From positions 62,001 to 126,000 of the forward strand of contig CALUNA010000001.1 in assembly GCA_944321895.1 (NCBI GenBank): a DNA stretch of 64,000 nt, read 5' to 3'. Source of the stretch: an uncultured Bacteroidales bacterium (GTDB taxonomy: Bacteria; Bacteroidota; Bacteroidia; Bacteroidales; Paludibacteraceae). Under the pieces are notes generated by a model. That model ran no database searches. It worked only from the letters and a program-made list of their open reading frames with translations, and was not told the origin of the DNA. Position numbers and translations under genes: made by a program. Positions 42,297 to 50,291 of the stretch are shown here, piece after piece; within the stretch, counting starts at the first letter, position 1, and every line of letters starts with the position of its first letter.

Positions 42297-44669
42297 ATGA
42301 AACGTTTATTTAACCGCAGACGCATTTTTTCAACCATTCTGAACCTGCTCGGAATGGCGGTAGCCATGACGGCGTTCATGGCAATAATGAAGCAGGTAAC
42401 TTATGATTGGAGCTATGACAGGAATTATCCGGACTGGGAACGGATTTACCGGCTGGAGTTGAAGCCGATGGATTATGACACGGAGACTACTACCCGGTTC
42501 TGCCGGCCTATCATCGAGTCGTTCAAGGGTCTGACCCCGGAAATAGAGGCACTCGGGAGCTATCAGTGCGGCAGCTCGACCAATTTTTCGGAACAGGGGA
42601 AACCGGATGTGAGGTATAAGTTTGAAATAGCCTCTGCGGATTCCGATTTTCTGAGTGTTTTCCCGTTTGAGTTTGTGGAAGGGAATGCGGCTGATTTTGC
42701 CTTGGAAGGGAGCTGTATAATCAGCCGGAGTGCGGCTGAAAAAATGTTCCCCGGGCAGTCGGCTGTCGGCAAGCTGGTCGATACTTCCGATTTTGGAGAA
42801 GGGTTGGAAATTGTGGCCGTTTACAAGGATTTTCCCGAAAATTCATCCATTCCGAACGGAGTAATCAAACAGTTGGATCAGGAACTACTGGAAAATTGGA
42901 GCGAATGGTCCACCATGTGCTATTTGAAAATCACCCGGTCGGCCGACAAACAGTCAGTAATGAACAGCTTGGCTGACAAATTTGTCGAATTTATCAAATG
43001 GTTCGATTCGACTGCTTCGGAAGAGGGAATCAGTGCCTTGAAGGAAAGTGTCAATATGGTTAATGTCCACGACATCTATTTCCAGAAAGATACCGATGAT
43101 TTCATGCAAAAGGGAAATCTTGCCATTACCAACACGCTTTTTGCCGTCAGCCTGCTGATTCTGTTTATTGCCGTTATTAATTTTATCAATTTTTCGATGG
43201 CCTCGGTGCCTTTCGACATAAAATCCATCAACACCCGGAAGGTGCTGGGTTCCTCGCGGGCTTCCTTGGTTGGGGGCTTGCTTGCCGATTCGCTGTTTGT
43301 TACGTTGCTGGCTTATCTGCTGGCGTTGTTGATGTTGCATGTTATTTCCGGTACATCGCTGGCATCCTACATTTCCGGTTCGTTACGTCTGGCCGACAAT
43401 GCGGTTGTTCTTCTCATAGGCTTGGCTGCAGCCGTTGGGATGTCGGTGGTTGCTGGAATTTATCCGGCTTTGTACAGCACTTCGTTCCAGCCGGCTTTGG
43501 TGCTTAAAGGTTCTTTTTCGCTTTCGGCCAAAGGGCGTATCTTACGGAATTCGCTGGTCGGCTTCCAGTATGTGGTCACTTTTGTGCTGTCGGCGTTCGC
43601 GCTGTTCATTTTCGTGCAGACGCGCTACATGAAAAAATACGACATGGGGTTCACTTCGGAACAGGTGCTTGTGGCGCCTGTCGGCTATAAAATAGGTGCG
43701 CAAGCGGAAAGTTTCAGGCAGCGGCTGATGCAGAATCCGAATATTTTGGATGTCACGTATGCCGGCGGCAATCTGGTTTCGAGCGGCAAAATGGGCTGGG
43801 GCCGCGATTATGACGGCAACCGCGTGCAGCTGGATGTGCTGCCTGTTTCCAGCAATTTCCTGGACTTTTTCGGCATGGAAATAAAAGAGGGGCGCAACTT
43901 CATGCCTTCGGACGAGCAGGAGACAAACGGCACGTTTATCCTGAACGAAACGGCTGTAGCCAAATTTCCGTTCCTGCATGTCGGTTCCCGGATGACCGGG
44001 CATGCGGATGATGAGCATCCGGCTGAAATTGTCGGAATCGTGAAAGATTTCAACTTCAAGCCCATGCAGTACAGCATAGAACCGTTTGCGCTCTACAATT
44101 TCGGTGCCTACCCGTGGTGGCCGCTCTACACTGCTTATGTGAAAGTTGCTCCACAGGATATTTCCGCCACCATGCAATACATCAAGGATGCGATGAAGGA
44201 AACCAATCCGAACATCGACGAAGAATATCTGGACGTATGGTTCCTCGACGAGAGCATCGGCAATTTGTACCAGAAGGAGGAAAAACTCAACCGGATTATC
44301 ATTGTGGCCGCTCTGGTTTCGTTCCTGATTTCGTTGGTCGGCATTCTCGGGCTGGTTTATTTTGAAACGCAGTTCCGCCGCAAGGAAATAGCCCTGAAAA
44401 AAGTGTACGGGGCTTCCGTGAAAAACATTCTGGAAATGATAAACATGCGGTATATCTGCATGGCGCTGATCAGTTTTGCCGTGTCGCTGCCGTTGTCGGT
44501 TGCCGTCATCAAACTGTGGGTGAAAAGTTTTCCGTACCAGTCGCCTGTGCCGCTCTGGATTTTCATTGTGTCGCTTGCGGCAACCCTGGCGGTTACGGTC
44601 ATCACCGTTACCATAAGGAGTTACAGCGCAGCCGTGACCAATCCGGTCAAATCCATTAAAGATGAATAA
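42297..44669 (+). CDS. Double MacB/FtsX-type ABC permease (first of five)
   Basis: 790 residues. The pattern is one N-terminal membrane segment (about 13-31), a MacB-type periplasmic domain, three or four segments (TLFAVSLLILFIAVINFINF near 277-296; 322-345; 368-390; VVTFVLSAFALFIFV near 420-436), a second periplasmic domain and three C-terminal segments (IIVAALVSFLISLVGILGLV, YICMALISFAVSLPLSVAVI, WIFIVSLAATLAVTVITVTI). Thus it is a tandem duplication of the four-segment MacB unit, able in principle to act as its own dimer. The FtsX-type coupling segments are INTRKVLGSSRASLVGGL and RRKEIALKKVYGASVKNILE. It ends TNPVKSIKDE, as family members do. MacB-type permeases drive periplasmic transport by mechanotransmission. 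Substrate unknown. Confidence 0.9.
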   Translation: MKRLFNRRRIFSTILNLLGMAVAMTAFMAIMKQVTYDWSYDRNYPDWERIYRLELKPMDYDTETTTRFCRPIIESFKGLTPEIEALGSYQCGSSTNFSEQGKPDVRYKFEIASADSDFLSVFPFEFVEGNAADFALEGSCIISRSAAEKMFPGQSAVGKLVDTSDFGEGLEIVAVYKDFPENSSIPNGVIKQLDQELLENWSEWSTMCYLKITRSADKQSVMNSLADKFVEFIKWFDSTASEEGISALKESVNMVNVHDIYFQKDTDDFMQKGNLAITNTLFAVSLLILFIAVINFINFSMASVPFDIKSINTRKVLGSSRASLVGGLLADSLFVTLLAYLLALLMLHVISGTSLASYISGSLRLADNAVVLLIGLAAAVGMSVVAGIYPALYSTSFQPALVLKGSFSLSAKGRILRNSLVGFQYVVTFVLSAFALFIFVQTRYMKKYDMGFTSEQVLVAPVGYKIGAQAESFRQRLMQNPNILDVTYAGGNLVSSGKMGWGRDYDGNRVQLDVLPVSSNFLDFFGMEIKEGRNFMPSDEQETNGTFILNETAVAKFPFLHVGSRMTGHADDEHPAEIVGIVKDFNFKPMQYSIEPFALYNFGAYPWWPLYTAYVKVAPQDISATMQYIKDAMKETNPNIDEEYLDVWFLDESIGNLYQKEEKLNRIIIVAALVSFLISLVGILGLVYFETQFRRKEIALKKVYGASVKNILEMINMRYICMALISFAVSLPLSVAVIKLWVKSFPYQSPVPLWIFIVSLAATLAVTVITVTIRSYSAAVTNPVKSIKDE

Positions 44670-44678
44670 CTGAAACTG

Positions 44679-44740
44679 TACAAATTGGACAATAGCAATG
44701 AAGACATTTTTCAGATTTTTGGGCAGGAACAAGCTCTACA
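44679..44740 (+). repeat. 62-bp near-identical direct repeat, copy 1
   Basis: Covers the 19 bases before and the first 43 bases of the second permease gene. It differs at three positions from 47064-47125, which spans the same part of the third permease gene. Recombination between the copies would delete or duplicate exactly one permease gene (2385 bp). Confidence 0.9.
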
Positions 44741-47058
44741 GCATGATTAACTTGGTCGGATTGACAGTATCGCTGGCATTTGTGATTATCATTTTCAGTT
44801 ATGCTGTTGGGCAATTCAATGTGGTGAAGTCCGTACCGGATTGCGAAAATGTGTATGCCGTATGTTATGATGGGCGGACTTTATTGAACTATGGAATTGC
44901 CGACCGGCTGAAAACCTTGCCTGAAAGTAGGGAAGTTACCCGGTTCTCAGCTGTGATGGACAACAATATTGCAGAATACAAAAGTTCCAAGTACAATATC
45001 AAACATATGGTTGCTGACAAGGAATTTTTTGACATGTTCAATATTGAGATGATAAGCGGTACACCGGAGCGGATACTTGAAAAATCGGCCGTGTTTTTAT
45101 CCGAGAGTTTTGCCGGACGGATTGCCAATGATGAAGAACTTATTGGCAAGGAAATCATGGTATTGAATGAGCCTTGTGTCATTGCTGGGATTTACAAGGA
45201 TTTCGGCGAAGGGTTGTTGCCTTATACGGACATAATCGGCAATTGGGACAGCCATCTTTTCCAGATGTATGCTTTGCGGCCTTTTACGGTTTTTGGAGCT
45301 ATCCTTACATTTGTAAAAACTGTTCCGGGAACAAATGAAGAATTGTTGGAAGAAAAAATAAACGGACTATTCAAGGACTTTTCTTACATAGAAGGTTCGC
45401 TTTCGCTTGTCCGTGCCGACAAATTATATTTTGATACGGCCAATGTGCAATTGAACATAGGTAATATGAAGTTGATACGGAACATGTTCCTGGCGGGTCT
45501 TGCGCTTTTGTTGTCAGCTTTGTTCAACTACATAAACCTGAATACGGCGCTTGTGGGCAAACGCGCGAATGAGATGGGCACAAGGAGGCTGCTTGGTTCT
45601 GACAAGCGGAATATCGTGTGGCGTTACATTGCGGAATCCGGCCTGTTCACAGCCGTATGTTTCGTATTTGCCGTTTTGCTGGCAGTCGTCTTGCTGCCGG
45701 TGGTGGGCGCGCTCATTGCTGATCCGGAATCAGTTTCGAGTACGACGGACATTACGATGAAAGCCTTGTTCTCTCCGGCGGTTATGTGTTCCTACATAGG
45801 TTTTGCCGTTCTGATAGCCGTTGTTTCTGGAATCGTGCCAACCGTAATCGCGTCGCGGATTTCCCCTATCGACATCGTTAAAGGACAAATGAGGGTGAAA
45901 AGTAAAATGGTGTTTTCCAAAATATTCATTATTTGTCAAAACGTGATTTCAGTGGTTTTGATTGCTGTTGCCATAACAATGGAAACGCAAATGAGATACA
46001 TGCTCGACCGGCCGACGGGCTGCGATTATACGGATATCTATTATTTGGACACCGACTTGAACGGAGATGTCGGCAATGTCTTTCTGGACAGGCTCAAGGA
46101 GTTGCCGTGTGTGAATAAGGTTGGCGTATGCGATGGTATTCCCGGCGCCATAAATGTAACCTTTATGCATTCGGATGAAGAATCTGACAGCGAAAACAAA
46201 AAAACATATTATATCATGCGTTGTGATACGGTTTTGTTCAACATGTTGGGTTTCGATATCCAACAACAGTTGGAGCCGATGGCTCCCGGTTCATTATGGC
46301 TGAGCGAAAGTGCCATGAAACTATCCGGTATCAATGCATTGGACAGGAATGTCGGCGACTTGTTCAATGCCTATGCTGATGAATTTGGGGGATATGGAAA
46401 TAGTCTTTGCGGCGTGGTGTCCGATTTTGTGATCAAGGATGCCGGCGTATCCGAAAAAGATGAAGGTGGTGGCGTCATTTCAATTGTAGATGACAGTGAA
46501 ATTGATTGGAAAAAATATGTGATTCACACGGTAGGCGACCACGCGGAAGCACAAAAGGCTATTTCACAAGCCTATGATGATTATTGCAAAGAAGTATACG
46601 GTGTCTGCATACAACCGATTGAAAGTAACTACATGGTTGATTATTTGGCAAACTGTCTGGAAAAGGCAAAGCGCAACATGAGGCTTATCGAGTTGTTTAT
46701 GATTGTCGCTGTTATACTTTCCTTGTCCGGACTTGTGGCCATAAGTATCTACTATGCCGACTCGCATGTCAAGAGCATTGCCCTGCACAAAGTGTATGGC
46801 GGAACAATTGGGAGTGAAACTTTGCGGAATTTGAAATTGTATTTTCTCATGACTTTGATTGCGGATATTGTAGCTGTTCCGGTGGCAATCATATTATGCA
46901 ACAGGTATTTGCAGGAATTTGCTTATCGTATAGAACCTTATTGCTGGATTTTTGTCATAACCGTATTGTTGTCGGTGGTTATCAGCCTGCTTTCGGTTAT
47001 TTGGCAAGTCGGTTCGGCTGCACGGACCAATCCAGCAATCGCGCTGAAAAAAGAATGA
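44698..47058 (+). CDS. Double MacB/FtsX-type ABC permease (second of five)
   Basis: 786 residues starting MKTFFRFLGRNKLYSMINLV, which begins identically to the next permease. It has the same duplicated layout: N-terminal segment (14-34), periplasmic domain, central segments (MFLAGLALLLSALFNYINLN; ESGLFTAVCFVFAVLLAVVL; SYIGFAVLIAVVSGIVPTVI; IICQNVISVVLIAVAITMET), second periplasmic domain, and C-terminal segments (IELFMIVAVILSLSGLVAIS...; LMTLIADIVAVPVAIILCNR; WIFVITVLLSVVISLLSVIW). The coupling segments are NEMGTRRLLGSDKRNIVWRY and VKSIALHKVYGGTIGSE; the end is TNPAIALKKE. The protein is highly divergent from permease one in the periplasmic parts, arguing for different ligands. It follows permease one by 28 bases. 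Confidence 0.9.
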   Translation: MKTFFRFLGRNKLYSMINLVGLTVSLAFVIIIFSYAVGQFNVVKSVPDCENVYAVCYDGRTLLNYGIADRLKTLPESREVTRFSAVMDNNIAEYKSSKYNIKHMVADKEFFDMFNIEMISGTPERILEKSAVFLSESFAGRIANDEELIGKEIMVLNEPCVIAGIYKDFGEGLLPYTDIIGNWDSHLFQMYALRPFTVFGAILTFVKTVPGTNEELLEEKINGLFKDFSYIEGSLSLVRADKLYFDTANVQLNIGNMKLIRNMFLAGLALLLSALFNYINLNTALVGKRANEMGTRRLLGSDKRNIVWRYIAESGLFTAVCFVFAVLLAVVLLPVVGALIADPESVSSTTDITMKALFSPAVMCSYIGFAVLIAVVSGIVPTVIASRISPIDIVKGQMRVKSKMVFSKIFIICQNVISVVLIAVAITMETQMRYMLDRPTGCDYTDIYYLDTDLNGDVGNVFLDRLKELPCVNKVGVCDGIPGAINVTFMHSDEESDSENKKTYYIMRCDTVLFNMLGFDIQQQLEPMAPGSLWLSESAMKLSGINALDRNVGDLFNAYADEFGGYGNSLCGVVSDFVIKDAGVSEKDEGGGVISIVDDSEIDWKKYVIHTVGDHAEAQKAISQAYDDYCKEVYGVCIQPIESNYMVDYLANCLEKAKRNMRLIELFMIVAVILSLSGLVAISIYYADSHVKSIALHKVYGGTIGSETLRNLKLYFLMTLIADIVAVPVAIILCNRYLQEFAYRIEPYCWIFVITVLLSVVISLLSVIWQVGSAARTNPAIALKKE

Positions 47059-47063
47059 TGTTA

Positions 47064-47125
47064 TACAAATTGGACAATCACAATGAAGACATTTTTTAGA
47101 TTTTTGGGCAGGAACAAGCTCTACA
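47064..47125 (+). repeat. 62-bp near-identical direct repeat, copy 2
   Basis: Second copy of the repeat at 44679-44740, with three mismatches, spanning the start of the third permease gene. Confidence 0.9.
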
Positions 47126-49425
47126 CATTTATTGAAGTGGCCGGCATGGCGGTGGCGATAGCTTTCGTGCTGTTTATCGGTACATTCCTTATCAATCAAT
47201 TTACCGCCGATTCGCAGGTCAAGAAACAGGGAAATATCTATGTCGGGCATTTTGAGCGGCTGTTCATTTGCAGCGGAACCGTCAGGGGGCAGCTGGAAGG
47301 CAAATTCCCGGAAGTGCAGGACATGTGCAGGCTTATGGGCACGCACTATTTGAGCGGCATACCTTTCGACATGGCTTACGGCGACCATACGGAAAGACAA
47401 CATGCTTTGATGGCGGACAAGAATTTCTTTGAATTTTTCCCGTTCCCGTTGCTGGAAGGCACCCATGAGGCCGCATTGCAGGAGAAAAACTCCATTTTGC
47501 TTTCGCAAAGCTGCGCCGCGCGGCTGTTTGGGGACAGAAGTCCGTTGGGCGAAATGATCAAAATCTCCGTTGGCGAGGATGAACACATTATGAATGTTAC
47601 GGGCGTGTTCAAGGATTTTACGAACACCGCTTTTCATGCGCCTGACATAATTTACAGGATAGATATTTTGGAGGACCACCTTCTCATGTCCAATGGGAAC
47701 GGGTGCACGGCTTTGTTTTTCCGTCTGGCCGATGGTACGGACGTCGGACAACTCGGGGAAAAAATAGAAGCCGTGTTGCAGGAAAATGATTTTCTCTATA
47801 TGACCAAACTGCTCGTTGCTTTTGATTTGGTCCCGTTCGGTGAAATCAACCGTGTGCCATACGATGTTTCCAGTCCGTTTGAGGAAATCATCGACCCTGA
47901 TTTTATCCGTTTGTTTCTGGGGGCAGGCGTGCTTTTGCTGTTGTTTGCCGTACTCAACTACGTTTCCTTGACGGTTGCACAAACCGGGTTCCGTGCCCGC
48001 GAAATGGCTTCGCGCCGCCTGCTGGGAGCGCAGAAAAATGCCATTGTGTGCCGATATATCCTGGAATCGTTTATCCTGACTGCCATATCTTTCGGCTTCG
48101 GCCTGCTGTTGGCTTGGGCATGTGCGCCTTATTTCAGCGAACTTGTCGGCAAACAAATAGACCCGCTGGGCAACTTCGGTTGGCTGGAAGGTCTTTTCAT
48201 GGCGGTTGTGGTGTTGCTGCTTTCGGTTTGTTCGGGCATTGTCCCCGCGCTTATCGTTTCCAGATTCAAGCCCATTGATGTGGTCCGGGGCAATTTTGCC
48301 AGGACAAGCAAAATGACTTTGAGCAAAATACTGATTACCTGTCAGAGCGTAATTGCTTTGGTCACGTTGTCTGTTGCGGCCGTTATGCTGCTGCAAATCA
48401 GACACATGGTGTCGAAACCGATGGGCTACGAACGCGATGGCAGAATCATGATTGCCAAAGCGAACAAGCCTTCCGACTATTATCTGGAAGAACTCAAATC
48501 GCTGGCTTGCGTGGAAAAGGTAGGTTGGCTCCAATTTGCGCCTTCCACCGTTTCCACAAGCGGGGTTACTCTTCCGAGAAACGGTGTGGACTGTCATTTG
48601 AGCGTGTTTTTCGGCGACCAGGCCGCGTTCGACATATTGGGATTTGAGGTGTTGCGGCAGCATACGGAGTCGCTCAACATGTCCATGTGGCTTACGGAAT
48701 CGGCCATGACGGCTTTGGGCGTGGATTATGATTGCACGCAACTGGAATTTGACAACGCCGGTTTTCCGGTGTGCGGGGTAATCCGGGATTTTTACCGCGG
48801 GGATGCAAACGGAATATCCGGCACGCGGTCGGACTTTATTTCCGTGCTGTGGGTTATGGAAATGGAGTCCGAGAATGATTTCCGGACGCTGCGCGAGCTT
48901 GTTGTCAAGGTGGCAGGCGATGAAAACGAGGCCGTCGCGAAAATCCGGGAATTTTACCGCAGCAAGGGTTTTGCCGAGGATGAAATCCAGGTGGAAAGCT
49001 ACAACCAGTTGAACCACGATTTGTATCATACCGAAAACAAGAACCTGAAACTGATAACCCTGTTTACATTCCTGACCCTGCTGCTTTCGTCTTTGGCCAT
49101 GCTGGCCATGAGTGCCTACTATGCGCGCCAACATTCCAGGGAAGCGGCTGTGCGCAAAGTGATGGGTTGCAGTCGCGGCCGGATTTATCTGGAAACGGCG
49201 GCCGGGTTCATGAAATCGGTGCTCGTGGCTGTGGTCATAGCCTTGCCGGTGGCCTGGCTGATTGCTGCAAAATGGCTGGAAAGCTACAATTACCGCATAG
49301 AAAACCGTTTGTGGGTTTATCTGCTGGCAGCTGTGGTCATGCTGGCCGTGGCGGTGGTTTCTGTCAGCTGGCAAACCATTCGGCTGATGAACACAAATCC
49401 GGTGGATGCACTGAAATCCGAATAA
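47083..49425 (+). CDS. Double MacB/FtsX-type ABC permease (third of five)
   Basis: 780 residues, again MKTFFRFLGRNKLYTFIEVA at the start. Layout as in its neighbours: N-terminal segment (15-38), periplasmic domain, central segments (LFLGAGVLLLLFAVLNYVSL; FILTAISFGFGLLLAWACAP; LFMAVVVLLLSVCSGIVPAL; ITCQSVIALVTLSVAAVMLL), second periplasmic domain, then C-terminal segments (LITLFTFLTLLLSSLAMLAM; SVLVAVVIALPVAWLIAAKW; YLLAAVVMLAVAVVSVSWQT). The coupling segments are REMASRRLLGAQKNAIVCRY and REAAVRKVMGCSRGRIY; the end is TNPVDALKSE. Starts 24 bases after permease two, and is followed by the ATPase gene. A long open frame on the opposite strand is a shadow of this gene's codon bias. Confidence 0.9.
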   Translation: MKTFFRFLGRNKLYTFIEVAGMAVAIAFVLFIGTFLINQFTADSQVKKQGNIYVGHFERLFICSGTVRGQLEGKFPEVQDMCRLMGTHYLSGIPFDMAYGDHTERQHALMADKNFFEFFPFPLLEGTHEAALQEKNSILLSQSCAARLFGDRSPLGEMIKISVGEDEHIMNVTGVFKDFTNTAFHAPDIIYRIDILEDHLLMSNGNGCTALFFRLADGTDVGQLGEKIEAVLQENDFLYMTKLLVAFDLVPFGEINRVPYDVSSPFEEIIDPDFIRLFLGAGVLLLLFAVLNYVSLTVAQTGFRAREMASRRLLGAQKNAIVCRYILESFILTAISFGFGLLLAWACAPYFSELVGKQIDPLGNFGWLEGLFMAVVVLLLSVCSGIVPALIVSRFKPIDVVRGNFARTSKMTLSKILITCQSVIALVTLSVAAVMLLQIRHMVSKPMGYERDGRIMIAKANKPSDYYLEELKSLACVEKVGWLQFAPSTVSTSGVTLPRNGVDCHLSVFFGDQAAFDILGFEVLRQHTESLNMSMWLTESAMTALGVDYDCTQLEFDNAGFPVCGVIRDFYRGDANGISGTRSDFISVLWVMEMESENDFRTLRELVVKVAGDENEAVAKIREFYRSKGFAEDEIQVESYNQLNHDLYHTENKNLKLITLFTFLTLLLSSLAMLAMSAYYARQHSREAAVRKVMGCSRGRIYLETAAGFMKSVLVAVVIALPVAWLIAAKWLESYNYRIENRLWVYLLAAVVMLAVAVVSVSWQTIRLMNTNPVDALKSE

Positions 49426-49483
49426 AGAACAAAATGCAAACAATAAAATCAAATAATTATCAACCTGTTAAATTGTTAGAATT

Positions 49484-50164
49484 ATGATTACTGTAAAAGA
49501 TTTGACTAAAATTTTCCGTACGGAAGAAGTTGAAACCTTGGCATTGGACGGCGTGTCCTTTGAAGTGAACGATGGCGAATTTGTGGCGATTATGGGGCCG
49601 TCCGGTTGCGGCAAGTCCACTTTGCTGAACATTCTCGGCCTGCTGGACAACCCGACTTCGGGTAGCTACGAACTGCTCGGCCACGAAGTGGCGACGCTCA
49701 AGGAGCGCGAGCGTACCCGTTTCCGCAAGGGAAATATCGGCTTCGTGTTCCAGAGCTTCAACCTGATAGACGAACTGAACGTTTATGAAAATGTGGAATT
49801 GCCGTTGCGTTATCTCAACATCAGCGCGTCGGAGCGCAAAAAACGTGTGACTGAAATTTTGAAACGCATGAACATCAGCCACCGCTCGCAGCACTTCCCG
49901 CAGCAGTTGTCAGGCGGCCAGCAGCAGCGTGTGGCCATTGCCCGTGCCGTCGTTTCCAACCCGAAACTGATACTGGCCGACGAGCCGACCGGTAACCTGG
50001 ATTCCAGAAACGGCAAGGAAGTGATGGATTTGCTTTCGGAACTCAACCAGGAAGGCACGACCATCGTAATGGTTACGCACTCGCAAAAGGATGCGTCGGT
50101 CGCACAGCGCACGATAGACCTGTTCGATGGCAAAATTGTCAGCGACGTAAAGAACGAATTATAG
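49484..50164 (+). CDS. MacB/LolD-type ABC transporter ATPase
   Basis: 226 residues, a complete ABC domain without extension. Motifs: Walker A GPSGCGKST (38-46), Q-loop FVFQSFNLIDELNVYENVEL, signature LSGGQQQR (142-149), Walker B LILADEPT (162-169) with the D-loop NLDSR, and H-loop VTHSQ (His199). LolD, MacB and FtsE share this short form. It is the only ATPase in a run with five double permeases, so either one ATPase dimer serves several permeases or the permeases form alternative complexes. It starts 58 bases after permease three, and a hairpin separates it from permease four. Cytosolic face of the inner membrane. Confidence 0.96.
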   Translation: MITVKDLTKIFRTEEVETLALDGVSFEVNDGEFVAIMGPSGCGKSTLLNILGLLDNPTSGSYELLGHEVATLKERERTRFRKGNIGFVFQSFNLIDELNVYENVELPLRYLNISASERKKRVTEILKRMNISHRSQHFPQQLSGGQQQRVAIARAVVSNPKLILADEPTGNLDSRNGKEVMDLLSELNQEGTTIVMVTHSQKDASVAQRTIDLFDGKIVSDVKNEL

Positions 50165-50192
50165 CCTTCTGTTCTCTACGGGCTTAGGCTGC

Positions 50193-50228
50193 GGGAATGT
50201 GCCGGAATGCGGATTTTGGCACATTCCC
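50193..50228 (+). promoter_or_regulatory. Hairpin between the ATPase and the fourth permease gene
   Basis: An 11-bp perfect stem (GGGAATGTGCC at 50193-50203 with its complement at 50218-50228) has a 14-nt loop. There is no T run; it may set the ratio of ATPase to downstream permease message by pausing or RNase protection. Confidence 0.55.
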
Positions 50229-50291
50229 TTGCGGAATATTTCAATGACATACATGGGTGGTTTTGTAAAATTTTATATGATGAATTCTAAT

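Noticed and set aside
46894-49452. 852-codon open frame on the minus strand opposite the third permease gene
   Set aside because: It mirrors the codon bias of the rightward permease, has no recognisable domain, and the rightward protein has clear MacB/FtsX motifs. The shorter antisense frames at 40930-42255 and 43542-44732 are of the same kind.
50217-50232. Sigma-54-like TGGCAC...TTGC upstream of the fourth permease
   Set aside because: The GG to GC spacing is 11 instead of 10 bases, and the bases are accounted for by the 11-bp hairpin arm.
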